DNA of 40,994 nucleotides from Pseudolabrys sp. (lineage in GTDB: Bacteria; Pseudomonadota; Alphaproteobacteria; Rhizobiales; Xanthobacteraceae). Below are positions 1-9,384 of this stretch, in pieces. The position numbers and the translations under genes are program-made. Numbering within the stretch: position 1 is the first letter of the stretch; every line of letters begins with the position of its first letter. Below the pieces are notes generated by a model. That model was not told where the DNA came from, did no database searches, and was given only the letters and a program-made list of their open reading frames with translations. The stretch lies in assembly GCA_025929185.1 (NCBI GenBank), contig JAICMO010000009.1:1-40994 (forward strand), written 5' to 3'.

Positions 1-177
1 CACGCTGCGGCTGGACAGCACGCGGTCGTAAATCTGCAACATGTAAAGAGGGCCGGCGAGCATCAAGATATTGGTCGCGCCGGAAAACAGCACGATGCTC
101 CACAACGCGCGGCGGCACTCACGCAACGCATTGGCCACGTCGGGGTGCATTGGTCGCACGGGCTTAGAAGTGGTCAC
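1..177 (-). CDS. Type I secretion system ABC permease/ATPase, N-terminal fragment (PrtD/HlyB type)
   Basis: Only the first 59 residues lie in the window; the gene continues past position 1. The translated segment contains FSGATNILMLAGPLYMLQIY followed directly by DRVLSSRSV. This matches the first transmembrane region of PrtD/AprD-type type I secretion ATPases, where the NLLML..PLYMLQVYDRVL signature is highly conserved. The family exports RTX-like proteins through an inner-membrane ABC protein, a fusion protein and an outer-membrane channel. I chose the GTG at 177 because GGGGGA lies just upstream; an in-frame ATG at 150 has no visible ribosome site. The fusion-protein partner would be expected downstream, outside the window. 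It is transcribed away from the glycosyltransferase at 482, so the gap between them should hold divergent promoters. Confidence 0.85.
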   Translation of the reverse strand, partial: MTTSKPVRPMHPDVANALRECRRALWSIVLFSGATNILMLAGPLYMLQIYDRVLSSRSV

Positions 178-481
178 GCGTCCCCCGATCGCGCAGAACG
201 TTCATTTTCAATCAAGAGCAGGGCAGCGAAGGCCGGCGCTTATTTTCGTAAATGATTGATTTTAGGTGCCAGTCATCTAACTTACAAGGCGCAGAGCCTA
301 TTACCATTAATGGAACCGCGGAATGGCGAGATCATTCGACACTCGAACAAGCACCGCAACGAGTTCGTTATAATTGCCACACATTTGCGATGGGGATCGC
401 GGTCACGCCTACAAAACCCCACTCGCCACGCAGCGCGAAGGATTAGAAGGGGTTGAACCCCCATCAATACGGATCTTTATC
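178..481. other. Divergent intergenic region upstream of secretion ATPase and GT2 gene
   Basis: This AT-rich stretch contains no convincing gene. It holds a perfect 10-bp palindrome CCATTAATGG at 304-313 and a small hairpin, GGGG-TTGAA-CCCC, at 449-461. A weak promoter-like pair, TTGATT near 256 and TAACTT 16 bases later, faces the glycosyltransferase. If the glycosyltransferase starts at the TTG at 374 instead of the GTG at 482, the hairpin would be coding. The residues encoded between 374 and 482 do not look like a protein domain. Confidence 0.4.
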
Positions 482-2590
482 GTGCGCCGCTTCGCAGCAA
501 TACCACCCCGTCCGCAGGCGGCGACCGAGCCGAGAAAGCCCGCCAATCGGCCACTCAGCCTTGAGCCGGAAAGCGGTGTTGTGACGGTCGATGGTGCTTT
601 CCATGCAGTCTCATTACCGATCTGGCTGCGGATCGAGCCGATTAGGCTTCTGAAGCGGCACGCATGGATAACACTGCGCTATTCATCCGGCGTTTTCGAT
701 GACGCGGTCAGGCCCTTGATCAAATTCATCACCAATAACGGCAAGGAGCTGATCCAACCGATGAATGCTCCGGTGCTGGGCACCGCGGAATGGATCGGGC
801 GAATTCCAAATCGAACGGTTTCGGTATCGATCAGCCCAAGCAATCGATTGGGCCCATTCTCGTTCCAAGTTGAAAATATCGACGCCCTGACGAGGCGCGA
901 GTTGATACGGACCGGATTGCGAACCGACCCCCCTTGGGCTCTTTGGTCCTTGCGCTCACGTTTGCTGAACTCACGCGAAGAGGCTTGGCAAGCACTCAAA
1001 TATGCAAGAGGCGGAACCCGCCTCGATCGATATGACGAATGGCGGGCGCGCTTCGCACGGCCCGTCGATCTTGCCGGCTTTGATCGACCGCGCTCAGATT
1101 GGGGCGCGGCTCCCCGTTTTTACCTTTTGATGTCACTGGATACAGCGGACGCTGACGGGCTGCGAAACACTATCGCTTCGCTCCGCGCACAATTTTACCA
1201 GCGGTGGTCGCTTTGCGTTCGAACAAACGAAAGAGTGTCACCGACAATTATGGATGCTCTGCGCGATCAGATGAGAGACGATAAACGTGTCATTGAATTA
1301 TCACAGGTGGGAAAACTCTCTGAGGCTTTGCATGACAACGATCGGATCGCCGTCATACAGTGCGGCGATACAATCGAGAATTACGGGCTCGCGGCAATAG
1401 TTGAGCTAATTGCGCAACAACCACGACTCGCGCTGATTTATTCAGACGAGGACTCTATTACTCAAGACGGCACGTTCCATAGTCCAGTCCTCAAACCCGA
1501 CTGGAGCCCGATTTTTTACAGATCATTTGCCTATCTCGGCGGCTTGACGTGCGTGAGGCATGACGTGCTGAGATCGAGCGGCGCCGGACTGAACGATATG
1601 CTTTCTGAAGAAGGCAAAGTGCGCGATCGAATCATGGCCGATATCGATGCGGCAGCCGTCGGCCACATGCGGCGCATCCTTTATCACAACCGCGATGGTA
1701 AGCGCGAACTATCATTCGGCCTACCGGCGATTCGCGTCCGCGCACAAACTGAAGCAGGGGAGACGATCGAATGGCCGAAGGTGACGATCGTGATGCCGAC
1801 GCGCGATCACGCCGAGCTACTCGTGGACGCCACGCGCGGTTTACAGGAATCAACAGATTACCCTTGCTTCGACGTGGTCGTGGTCGATAACGGAAGCGTA
1901 GATGTCGCAGCGCGCGCAGTCCTCGAGCGGCTGAAGAACGATACGCGATTTAAAATTCTCGAGCGGCCGTATCCGTTTAACTACTCCCGCTTATGTAACG
2001 ATGGTGCAGCCGCGAGCGATTCGCCCGTTCTTGTCTTTCTCAATAATGACGTCCAAATCTTCTCCACCGGTTGGCTCAAGGCGATGGTGCGCCTCGCCAC
2101 GAAGCCGCAAATCGGCGTCGTCGGGGCAAAACTGATGTTTCCTAATGGCAGGATTCAGCATGCCGGGGTGGTTTTGGGGATGGGTGGAATCGCCGGTCAC
2201 GTATATCGGCGGGGAAGGCCGCAAGAACCAGGCTATCTTAATCAACTCACGAGCGTGCGGGAAATATCGGCGGTGACCGCGGCGTGTATTGCAGTAGAGC
2301 GGGCTAAATTTGAAGCTGTCGGAAAATTCGATGCCGAAAATTTGCCCATTGATCTAAACGATATAGACCTTTGCCTTCGAATCAGGGAGGCAGGCTGGAC
2401 GAACGTTTGGACACCGGATGCCGTATTGATTCACGCCCAGTCCGGAAGCCGCGGCCAGGAGCGTGATCCGTTTCTCATTTATCAGCGAGAGCGTAGCTAT
2501 TTCGTCAGACGATGGGCCGAATCAATCCGCGATGATCCTTGTTTCCATCCTGGCCTGTCTCTTTTTTCCCAACGACCCGCGCTAAGCTGA
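482..2590 (+). CDS. GT2-family glycosyltransferase with a degenerate first GT domain and a C-terminal catalytic GT-A domain
   Basis: The protein is about 702 residues from the GTG at 482; a TTG at 374 would add 36 unconvincing residues. The C-terminal half, from about residue 430, is a clear GT2 domain. It has VTIVMPTRDHAELL, VVVDNGS (about 467), a FLNNDV motif (about 518) standing in for the metal-binding DXD, and DLNDIDLCLRIREAGW near 628 as the ED-like catalytic region. The middle (about 210-400) is a second, weaker GT2-like unit containing IYSDEDSI and KPDWSP, a pairing usual in O-antigen and rhamnan-type polymer glycosyltransferases. No transmembrane segment is obvious, so it probably acts at the cytoplasmic membrane face on sugar nucleotides. 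The sugar specificity cannot be read from sequence. The start is uncertain because no good ribosome site is seen. Confidence 0.88.
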   Translation: MRRFAAIPPRPQAATEPRKPANRPLSLEPESGVVTVDGAFHAVSLPIWLRIEPIRLLKRHAWITLRYSSGVFDDAVRPLIKFITNNGKELIQPMNAPVLGTAEWIGRIPNRTVSVSISPSNRLGPFSFQVENIDALTRRELIRTGLRTDPPWALWSLRSRLLNSREEAWQALKYARGGTRLDRYDEWRARFARPVDLAGFDRPRSDWGAAPRFYLLMSLDTADADGLRNTIASLRAQFYQRWSLCVRTNERVSPTIMDALRDQMRDDKRVIELSQVGKLSEALHDNDRIAVIQCGDTIENYGLAAIVELIAQQPRLALIYSDEDSITQDGTFHSPVLKPDWSPIFYRSFAYLGGLTCVRHDVLRSSGAGLNDMLSEEGKVRDRIMADIDAAAVGHMRRILYHNRDGKRELSFGLPAIRVRAQTEAGETIEWPKVTIVMPTRDHAELLVDATRGLQESTDYPCFDVVVVDNGSVDVAARAVLERLKNDTRFKILERPYPFNYSRLCNDGAAASDSPVLVFLNNDVQIFSTGWLKAMVRLATKPQIGVVGAKLMFPNGRIQHAGVVLGMGGIAGHVYRRGRPQEPGYLNQLTSVREISAVTAACIAVERAKFEAVGKFDAENLPIDLNDIDLCLRIREAGWTNVWTPDAVLIHAQSGSRGQERDPFLIYQRERSYFVRRWAESIRDDPCFHPGLSLFSQRPALS

Positions 2591-2879
2591 TGGCTGCCCG
2601 CAAGGTGCTAAGTCGGCGGCCCGCCCGCGATGGTCGACCCCATGGCGAATATCGTCGCAAGAATGGAAGCTTTTTGGCCCGATCGACGATGAATAAGTCG
2701 ACTTTTCAGGTCGCTTTTGCTGATTTAGACTTTGCTCAGATGGGGTATCCAAGGCATGCGAAATCCATCACGTGCGTTGTTCCGGATCGCTGCGGACGTA
2801 TGGCATCGGTCTTATGCAAGTGCTTTCAAGCGCGCCGCGCAACGCGGATCTGCCGGCTGAGATTCAGTAGAGCTGGTTG

Positions 2880-3761
2880 ATGCGCTGCGCACATTGCGGA
2901 AAGCCGGCAGGCCTTTTGCATCGATATCACGCCCAGTGCCGGGAGCGCCACGACAGCGCCATAGCGATGGTGCCGACGTTCTTCACAAAGATTCTCGCAA
3001 GCCAACTCCCTGCCGACCGATTTAGCCAGCTCTTGAGTGATTTGGTCCAGAGCGCCCATCTGAAACCGAACGAATTCAAATCCATGTGCGTCGTGGGCTT
3101 CGGTACAATGATCGATAACGTTCTACGCCAGCGGCTGCTCTCCTCCGCGGAGGAGCGGCGCATTCTGGAACTCAAGGCAGCACTGGCACTCAATGCAGCG
3201 GACATCATCGAAGTGGAGGATAAACTCCTTAAAGCCGGCATCCTGCGCGATCTTGTCGAAAGAAAAAACTCTGATCGCGTGGCGGTCAGCGGACCGATGC
3301 CCATCAAACTGTTGCCGAATGAAAACGTTCTATGGATTTTCAACCGCGTCAGATGCTATCGGCCCCCACCCGAGGACGACGGATCGGGGGTTCTCGTGAG
3401 CGTCGCAGCAGTGGATGCGGTTTATATGCCTACGGCGTCACTCGGGACGGATTTCGCGTCAAAACGATCCGATCTGGAAGATGGAAGCGGCGATCTTGTT
3501 GTCACCAACCTAAATCTCTATTTCCTTTCAGAAGGGAAATTCAGAAGAATTCCGCTTGTTAAAATGACCGCACTGCATTCATACCGCGACGGCATAAAAG
3601 TCACGCGCGGCGTGCCAGAGCAGAAAACGCGTATCTTTGTTCTCGACGATCCGTGGTTCGCGAGCAATTTGGTCGCTTTGGCCGGCCGACATGCTCTCAC
3701 AGATAGTGCAATATCCCTTGCAACCCGCTTCACCGCAGAAGAGAAGCCGAGTCACACATAG
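2880..3761 (+). CDS. Protein of unknown function with N-terminal CxxC/H-C zinc-ribbon-like motif
   Basis: I do not recognise this 293-residue protein. The N-terminus is CAHCGKPAG followed by H...C within RYHAQCRERH, a possible small zinc site (C4, C7, then His/Cys near 15-25). The centre is helical. The C-terminal part (about 180-260) contains DLVVTNLNLYFLSEGKFRRIPLVK. This resembles PH-like/GRAM-like domains, in which a VTN.RLYF strand precedes the line 'rripL.kI.s....dGi.v', seen also in bacterial 'zinc ribbon plus bPH' proteins. That resemblance is by eye and tentative. The ATG at 2880 directly follows an in-frame TTG at 2877; neither has a strong ribosome site. It sits between two glycosyltransferases on the same strand, 289 bases after the first and 107 before the second. 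Confidence 0.7.
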   Translation: MRCAHCGKPAGLLHRYHAQCRERHDSAIAMVPTFFTKILASQLPADRFSQLLSDLVQSAHLKPNEFKSMCVVGFGTMIDNVLRQRLLSSAEERRILELKAALALNAADIIEVEDKLLKAGILRDLVERKNSDRVAVSGPMPIKLLPNENVLWIFNRVRCYRPPPEDDGSGVLVSVAAVDAVYMPTASLGTDFASKRSDLEDGSGDLVVTNLNLYFLSEGKFRRIPLVKMTALHSYRDGIKVTRGVPEQKTRIFVLDDPWFASNLVALAGRHALTDSAISLATRFTAEEKPSHT

Positions 3762-3868
3762 GAAGCTGGCGACCCTGTGGCATGGACTTCTACTATTGCG
3801 ATAACGGGGAGCGAATTGCCGACGGCGATCAAGTCCGAAACTGCCACGTTGTGTATGGATAAGCACCC

Positions 3869-6800
3869 ATGATCCGCAGCAAGTGGCCGATCTGGCGTTT
3901 CATACCGAACAGGCTGAGAGCCGAATACCAGATCATCAAAAAGGAGTTCGATCGCGACTATTATCTCAATCGATATGAAGACGTGCGTTCGAACGGCATC
4001 GATCCGTGCCTGCATTATTTACGATATGGCTGGAAGGAAAGTCGCAATCCGACGCCATGGTTTAACGGCGACTTTTATCTGCGAGCAAACCCGGACGTTC
4101 GGGATGCGGCAGTAAATCCGTTCGTTCATTACATAAAATTCGGGCGCGCCGAGGGCCGACAGCAACTGGCCTTCGACTTCCATTCCGCTCAGGCCGACGC
4201 ACTCCTGCCTTTGTCGTCAAACCACGGGGCGGCGGCGGACAGGCCGATCGCCGGCGCCGCGTTTGATCTCCCAGCTTATGAACGATCTTCCGGACAGACA
4301 TTCTCGTCGCTGCAAGATGCGTTGGAAGATGTCGTTCGCCGGGGCCATGTGCCGCCGGAAGCATTAACCGGCGGCCCTGGATTATCTGCCGATCTACTGA
4401 CCGAACTGGGCGACCGATGCCGGCTGCGTAGGCTGAACGGACCAGCAGAGCATTTCTATTCGCAAGCGCTCGAACACAATCCCGCCCATTTCTTTGCCTT
4501 GCAACATCTCGCCGACAGCCGGTTTGACCGCCGGAATTTCGCCGGCGCCGTCGAACTTTATCGCGCGGCCGAAGCGATAAACCCAAACTATGTATGGACG
4601 CACGCTAATCTTGCAAAAGCCCTTTTTGAGCTAGACCGTTTCGATGAAGCCATTTGCCATGCCAAGATTGCTCAAAGCTTTGGTGAAAGCTCGGCCGCGA
4701 CGTGGGGCTTATGGGAGGCGTTTACTCACGCACGCGGCAATCGTCTAGTTCAGGCAGGCTTCATAGCCGCGAAGAGAGGCGACTTACGTAACTCACGCAA
4801 GCTCATGAACAAAGCGGTCGCCTTGGGCGCGACTGTTGAGCGGCCGACAGGCCAGCCGTTCAGTCGATGCAGATCCAAAACCAATCTCCGCGTCGCAATT
4901 CTCGCAGACGACACAATTCCGCAATGCCTGCTTTACCGTGTCACGAACAAAGTTTTTCAGCTTAGGGGGGCCGGAACTAGCGTTGAATGGTTCGCCAAGG
5001 CTCGACTGAAGGAATTCGAGAGCTTCGCTACCTTATCCGATGTCGCGATCTTCTACCGGATTCCAGGAACGCCGGAAGTGATCGACCTCATCAGACACCT
5101 GCGCGCGCTGGGGAAGAACACGTATTACGAGATCGACGATCTGATCTTCAACGGAGAGTATTATCCTGAGCCGTATGAGAGCTACGCCGGATTGATTACG
5201 CCAGAGCAGTATGCCGGGCTCGCCGCAGGAGCCGAACTGTTTAGACTCGCAATGTCTGAATGCGATTTCGGCATCGCTTCGACGGCGGCGCTGGCCGAGC
5301 AGATGAAGAAAGAGCTGATCAGCGGAGAGGCCCTCGTGGTGCCGAATTCGCTTGGTCCCGATCACCTCTATGCAGAAAAGGCCTTTACGCCGCACCACAA
5401 ACGCAAGAGGAAAATTCGACTCTTCTATGGTTCGGGCACGCTGGCGCACAAGAATTATTTCGAGAAATTTACGCGGGATGTCCTGGCGCCAGTTTTGCAG
5501 AATAACAAGAACGTTGCCCTCACCCTGATGGGAACGTTTCCAAAACTTCCTGCACTGGCGGCCTATGGTTCACGGGTGAAGAAAAAAAAGCCAGATTGGA
5601 ACTACGCAAATTATTTAGCCGAATTGAGCAGGGCAGACATCAATATAGCTGCGCTTCCGACGTCTACGTTCAACAACTGCAAAAGCGAAATAAAGTGGCT
5701 TGAGGCGGCATTGTTCGCAGTTCCGTCGGTGCTCAGCCGCACGACCACTCATGAGCTCACTGTGGAGGATGGAACGAGCGGTTTTCTTTGCTCCTCACCA
5801 AAGCAATGGGTCGCAACCTTACAGCGGCTCATCGACGACAGTTCGCTTCGCCATGAAGTCGGCATCGAAGCAAAAAAAGCCGTCAATGCCGAATACAATT
5901 CGGCAAAGGTGGGAAAGAAATTGATGGACGAGTTTACCCGACGGGTCGAGTTTAGGCGGAGTGACGAACGCAAGCTGCGTATCGTTGTTGTCAACGTGTT
6001 CTTTCCGCCGCGTGCGATAGGCGGCGCGACCCGAGTAGTACAAGAAAGCGTCGATTCACTTGTCCGCCGGTATGGCGACGCCATCGAAGTATTGGTGTTC
6101 ACGACATCGGGCCTGGATGGGCCTGCCTACAGCATTCACGAGTACGATTATAACGGCGTGCGCGTAACCGCTGTCAGGCTGGATGCACGACCGCGATTTG
6201 AATGGAATGCAAGGGACGATCGCATCAAATCGTTATTCGCTCAATATCTAGAGTTTTATCGCCCTGATATCGTGCATTTTCATTGTCTTCAGCGCCTCAC
6301 TGCCTCCATTATCGAAGCCACTCGAGAAGCCAAAATTCCACACGTGGTTACTGTTCACGACGGCTGGTGGCTCTCCGACCACCAGTTTCTCGTCGACTCG
6401 ACCGGACGCGTCCACACGGGACACCATCTCACCATCGAAGGCATGCGAGAATTGGGCGCGGCGCCAGCAAGCGTCGAGCGCACGAAGTACTTGCGCGATC
6501 TTCTCGCCAACGCGTCCTCGGTGATTTCCGTGTCTGCACCATTTGCTGCGCTCTATGAAGGAACAGGGCTACGCAACGTTGTTGTAGTGGAGAACGGCAC
6601 GATCATGCTCGATCCGATCGAGCGAAGCTCGCAGGCGGGTGAGAAGGTGCAGATCGGTTTTATTGGAGGCCTTGCCGCGCATAAAGGCTTCGATCTCATC
6701 AGCCAAATTTGGGCGACCAACACGTTTCAGAACATCGAACTGGTGCTCGTCGACCATAGCCAGTCCGCAATGAAAGCGCGGCGCGCGCTTTGGAATGCAA

Positions 6801-7213
6801 ATCCGGTTAAGATCGTCGGCCGAGTACCACAAAGCAGGATCGAAACGCTTTATGCGTCCCTCGATGTGCTCCTTGCGCCGTCGATCTGGCCGGAGAGCTT
6901 CGGCCTCGTGACCCGGGAGGCGGCGCAAGTCGGGTTATGGATAGTGGCTTCGGATCGCGGCGCAATCGGCGACGCAGTCGTTGAAGGCGCCAACGGATTC
7001 CGCGTGGACGTATCGGACACCACCTCGCTTCTCGCTGTGCTGAAAGAAATTGATGCTGGTGCTGAAAGGTTTAAACAACGGACGAACTGTCCGATGCACT
7101 TCCGCAGCTTCGACGAGCAGGTCGACCAGCTCGTCGCATTATACAAGTCCATCGTGCGTACGCCCGAATCCTCGCCAGCTCGACACCAAAGCGACTTGCA
7201 AAGCGCCAAATAA
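3869..7213 (+). CDS. Giant multidomain protein: rhizobial YPDV-type repeats, TPR, and two GT-B glycosyltransferase domains
   Basis: This is a 1114-residue protein beginning at ATG 3869. Residues about 29-98 hold two copies of a repeat of the form (Y)FL..(Y/N)PDV...G..P..HY...G..EGR, common at the ends of glycan-related proteins in rhizobia. TPR-like helices follow (about 175-290). A first GT-B-like domain starts with LRVAILADD (about 338) and carries YEIDDLIF and EIKWLEAALFAVPSV (about 606). A second, canonical GT4 domain starts at LRIVVVNVFFPP (about 702). It has IGFIGGLAAHKGFDLI (about 930) and the EX7E motif in ESFGLVTREA (about 1009-1017), typical of retaining GT4 enzymes. The two domains could add consecutive sugars. 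It is cytoplasmic, with no membrane segment seen. Its stop is 14 bases from the convergent sulfotransferase stop. Confidence 0.9.
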   Translation: MIRSKWPIWRFIPNRLRAEYQIIKKEFDRDYYLNRYEDVRSNGIDPCLHYLRYGWKESRNPTPWFNGDFYLRANPDVRDAAVNPFVHYIKFGRAEGRQQLAFDFHSAQADALLPLSSNHGAAADRPIAGAAFDLPAYERSSGQTFSSLQDALEDVVRRGHVPPEALTGGPGLSADLLTELGDRCRLRRLNGPAEHFYSQALEHNPAHFFALQHLADSRFDRRNFAGAVELYRAAEAINPNYVWTHANLAKALFELDRFDEAICHAKIAQSFGESSAATWGLWEAFTHARGNRLVQAGFIAAKRGDLRNSRKLMNKAVALGATVERPTGQPFSRCRSKTNLRVAILADDTIPQCLLYRVTNKVFQLRGAGTSVEWFAKARLKEFESFATLSDVAIFYRIPGTPEVIDLIRHLRALGKNTYYEIDDLIFNGEYYPEPYESYAGLITPEQYAGLAAGAELFRLAMSECDFGIASTAALAEQMKKELISGEALVVPNSLGPDHLYAEKAFTPHHKRKRKIRLFYGSGTLAHKNYFEKFTRDVLAPVLQNNKNVALTLMGTFPKLPALAAYGSRVKKKKPDWNYANYLAELSRADINIAALPTSTFNNCKSEIKWLEAALFAVPSVLSRTTTHELTVEDGTSGFLCSSPKQWVATLQRLIDDSSLRHEVGIEAKKAVNAEYNSAKVGKKLMDEFTRRVEFRRSDERKLRIVVVNVFFPPRAIGGATRVVQESVDSLVRRYGDAIEVLVFTTSGLDGPAYSIHEYDYNGVRVTAVRLDARPRFEWNARDDRIKSLFAQYLEFYRPDIVHFHCLQRLTASIIEATREAKIPHVVTVHDGWWLSDHQFLVDSTGRVHTGHHLTIEGMRELGAAPASVERTKYLRDLLANASSVISVSAPFAALYEGTGLRNVVVVENGTIMLDPIERSSQAGEKVQIGFIGGLAAHKGFDLISQIWATNTFQNIELVLVDHSQSAMKARRALWNANPVKIVGRVPQSRIETLYASLDVLLAPSIWPESFGLVTREAAQVGLWIVASDRGAIGDAVVEGANGFRVDVSDTTSLLAVLKEIDAGAERFKQRTNCPMHFRSFDEQVDQLVALYKSIVRTPESSPARHQSDLQSAK

Positions 7214-7227
7214 GGATCTTTGCTTAA

Positions 7228-8082
7228 TCAAAACGCGTCAACCTTCTCCACTTTCTTATAATTGAACTCTTTGAAATCGCGGTCGTAAATCTCGTTCACG
7301 ACTGCGAGCGCACGATCAGTATAGAACTCCTTGAGTCGCGATTTAGCGAGTGTAGTCGCCGGAGAATAATTCTCCGAAAGCTTGAGCGCCTGCACGGCCT
7401 CGTGACCGTAGATTCTGGCGATAACGTGTTTCAGATCGCTTTCAAGACTTTCAAACTTTCCCACAAACGAATATGTAAGACAGTCGAAGCCGGCCTCGTA
7501 ATATTGCGGACGCCAGTGAGGGTCCATGTCTTTGATTGCCGCGTTTCGAATCCCAATGACAAAATCGTCAAATGATATCCTGTCACCCTCTTCTTTGTTC
7601 GCCAGTTGCAGCGCCCGCCGATTGGAGCCCGAGCCCGGTGCCGATACTCGATCGAGGAAACAGGACAATAGGCGGTCATAGGGATTACGAACAAATACGA
7701 ACCGAAAATACTTGTCGGATGTCAGCGCGGTTTCGATCACTCTGGCGGGAAGCTGATAAGCCTTGAGCAGCGGACCGTAATAAGGATTGTGAACCGTGCG
7801 CTGAGTCGGCATGAATTTTTTGGGCATTGGAATCGAAAGGCTCGCCGCTTCAGCTTGAAAGAGGAACGCCTTAATCGAGGAGTTCGCGACTTTTCCAATC
7901 GGTAAATAAACCAGCCGATTGCGCAGCGATATATGAAAGCTACGAAGAATTTGATTGATTGGCCGGTGCTCCTTCAAACGGAGCAGGAGCGACGACGCTT
8001 GGTGCGCGCCTACAATATTAGCACGGCGCACGTTTGTTCCCGGTTGGCCTGCACGTTCCACAAATTGTATTCCTGCCGACAT
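7228..8082 (-). CDS. Sulfotransferase family 2 (carbohydrate sulfotransferase-like)
   Basis: The 284-residue protein carries both PAPS-binding elements of the Sulfotransfer_2 family. The 5'-phosphosulfate loop is LPIGKVANSSIKAF (about residue 60), comparable to the PKVASTSW loop of animal carbohydrate sulfotransferases. The 3'-phosphate site is FVFVRNPYDRLLSCFLDR (about 130-147), very close to the family consensus. It should transfer sulfate from PAPS to a sugar hydroxyl. ATG 8082 was chosen because GGAG lies six bases upstream; a TTG at 8109 is also in frame. It is transcribed opposite to the genes on both sides, so it is probably its own transcription unit. The acceptor is inferred to be the glycan made by the surrounding genes. 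No PAPS synthesis genes are in the window. Confidence 0.88.
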   Translation of the reverse strand: MSAGIQFVERAGQPGTNVRRANIVGAHQASSLLLRLKEHRPINQILRSFHISLRNRLVYLPIGKVANSSIKAFLFQAEAASLSIPMPKKFMPTQRTVHNPYYGPLLKAYQLPARVIETALTSDKYFRFVFVRNPYDRLLSCFLDRVSAPGSGSNRRALQLANKEEGDRISFDDFVIGIRNAAIKDMDPHWRPQYYEAGFDCLTYSFVGKFESLESDLKHVIARIYGHEAVQALKLSENYSPATTLAKSRLKEFYTDRALAVVNEIYDRDFKEFNYKKVEKVDAF

Positions 8083-8262
8083 CCAGTTCTCCGCGTTCGG
8101 CGATTGCAATCAAACTAGCGATGGGAACCGATTGTGTCCAGACGAGCGATCTCCGACGGGGGGCGGAAAGATGCAAGTCAAAAACAACCTTGAACCTTGC
8201 GCTCGATCACAGCAAAATTAACATTCTCTGTTTGCTTTCGATCAATGCGCAGAGGCAACGGG

Positions 8263-9384
8263 ATGACGGACAAAAGGCAGGGGCGAACTCCGTTCATGCA
8301 TGAGGCCATTCGGACTCCCGAAGAAGTCCATAGACGCTTGGCAAGGTTGGAGCGGCTTAATAAAGCCGATGCCGCGCAACGCGGTTATGTGAAGCTGATT
8401 TTCGATGTTCTCGCAGGAATCGCGTGTGGGTCGATAAAAGAGCCCTCGAGCACTGCCGCCGCTGTACTTTCTGGCATAGACCGAAATACCCTGATTACTC
8501 GTACGAATTCGCACGTTGCGCAAAACACACATGCAGGCAGCGTCCAGGACCAGGCGCCGCCAAGCGGACCTGCATCGTTCGGAATCGTGAACCGCGCCAG
8601 CATCGTGGAGTCGCTCATCAAGCAGGCCGAACGCGCCGCAGATACAACGCCCGTCGACCAGACCGCCATGGATTTTCTCTATAGCCACAGCCGATTCAAT
8701 TGCATGCCGAAGCCAGACTGGGAGGCCGCTGTTCGCATTGCGTGCACGATCGAGTTGATGCCACGCGGGCACCAAAGGGGCCTTTTACTGTCAGATTTTG
8801 TCGAAAGCGAAATAGCGACTGCAGAATTCCAAAAAGTAAAATCTTGGAAGGAACCGTCCAGAGGAACACTGCTCCTTACGTTTCACGGAGCGTTTGTCAT
8901 TATTGCACGACGGCTATTCTCGAAGGCTTGTGAAGATGGCCTGATTTTCGGAAAGAATGGAACAATGCGCGGACGTGTCCCGACCACTGACACGCATCGA
9001 GATGCTTTATTCGCCTCGCTAAGAATACTGCAAGGTGGAGGAGCAATACTGATGGCCCCTGACGGTCAGGAGGGCCGTCGGACCGCGCAGTTGACCGTGC
9101 TCGGTACGACGGCCATGGCCGGCGAAGGTGCCGCGTTCCTGGCGCACGCCTCAGGGTGTAACACGGCGTGGTATACGGTTGTACGGGACGGATACCGCTT
9201 CGTTCCCATTATCGAACAGGGCCCCCGTCGAGAAAACGCCGAGTCGTTCGAAAAATTTGCCGCACGGCTCTACAGATTTTATGCCGATAAAATCGAGGCG
9301 GTGTTTACCGGTCATCCATCCAATATTCTGCTTCGACCCATGTGGTCCAAGCTCTTTAAAGAGAAGCTTCTTCAGGCTCGTTAA
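8263..9384 (+). CDS. Putative LpxL/HtrB-like acyltransferase, divergent
   Basis: The protein has 373 residues from ATG 8263, preceded by AGAGG at a good distance; ATG 8245 is an alternative. The C-terminal half follows the layout of lipid A late acyltransferases (LABLAT superfamily). It has GTLLLTFHGAF (about 200-210) where HtrB/LpxL has the catalytic H(X)4E motif, then GGAILMAPDGQEGRRT (about 260-272) and FLAHASGCNTAWYTVVRDG. The histidine is present, but the acidic residue expected five positions later is isoleucine, so catalysis may differ or be lost. The N-terminal 150 residues are unlike LpxL and have no strong membrane anchor. An acyl carrier protein and an FkbH protein follow on the same strand, suggesting it uses an ACP-bound acyl unit. 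Family assignment is by pattern and moderate. Confidence 0.65.
   Translation: MTDKRQGRTPFMHEAIRTPEEVHRRLARLERLNKADAAQRGYVKLIFDVLAGIACGSIKEPSSTAAAVLSGIDRNTLITRTNSHVAQNTHAGSVQDQAPPSGPASFGIVNRASIVESLIKQAERAADTTPVDQTAMDFLYSHSRFNCMPKPDWEAAVRIACTIELMPRGHQRGLLLSDFVESEIATAEFQKVKSWKEPSRGTLLLTFHGAFVIIARRLFSKACEDGLIFGKNGTMRGRVPTTDTHRDALFASLRILQGGGAILMAPDGQEGRRTAQLTVLGTTAMAGEGAAFLAHASGCNTAWYTVVRDGYRFVPIIEQGPRRENAESFEKFAARLYRFYADKIEAVFTGHPSNILLRPMWSKLFKEKLLQAR

Noticed and set aside
449..461. GGGG-TTGAA-CCCC hairpin as a terminator
   Set aside because: Only four base pairs and no U-tract; it is more likely chance or a minor leader structure.
374..481. N-terminal extension of the GT2 protein from the TTG at 374
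   Set aside because: The added residues are not domain-like, contain the hairpin region, and no ribosome site precedes the TTG; it cannot be fully excluded.
2591..2879. Possible small gene between the GT2 gene and the CxxC protein gene
   Set aside because: The open frame has no start with a ribosome site and no recognisable protein pattern, and it overlaps the end of the GT2 gene.
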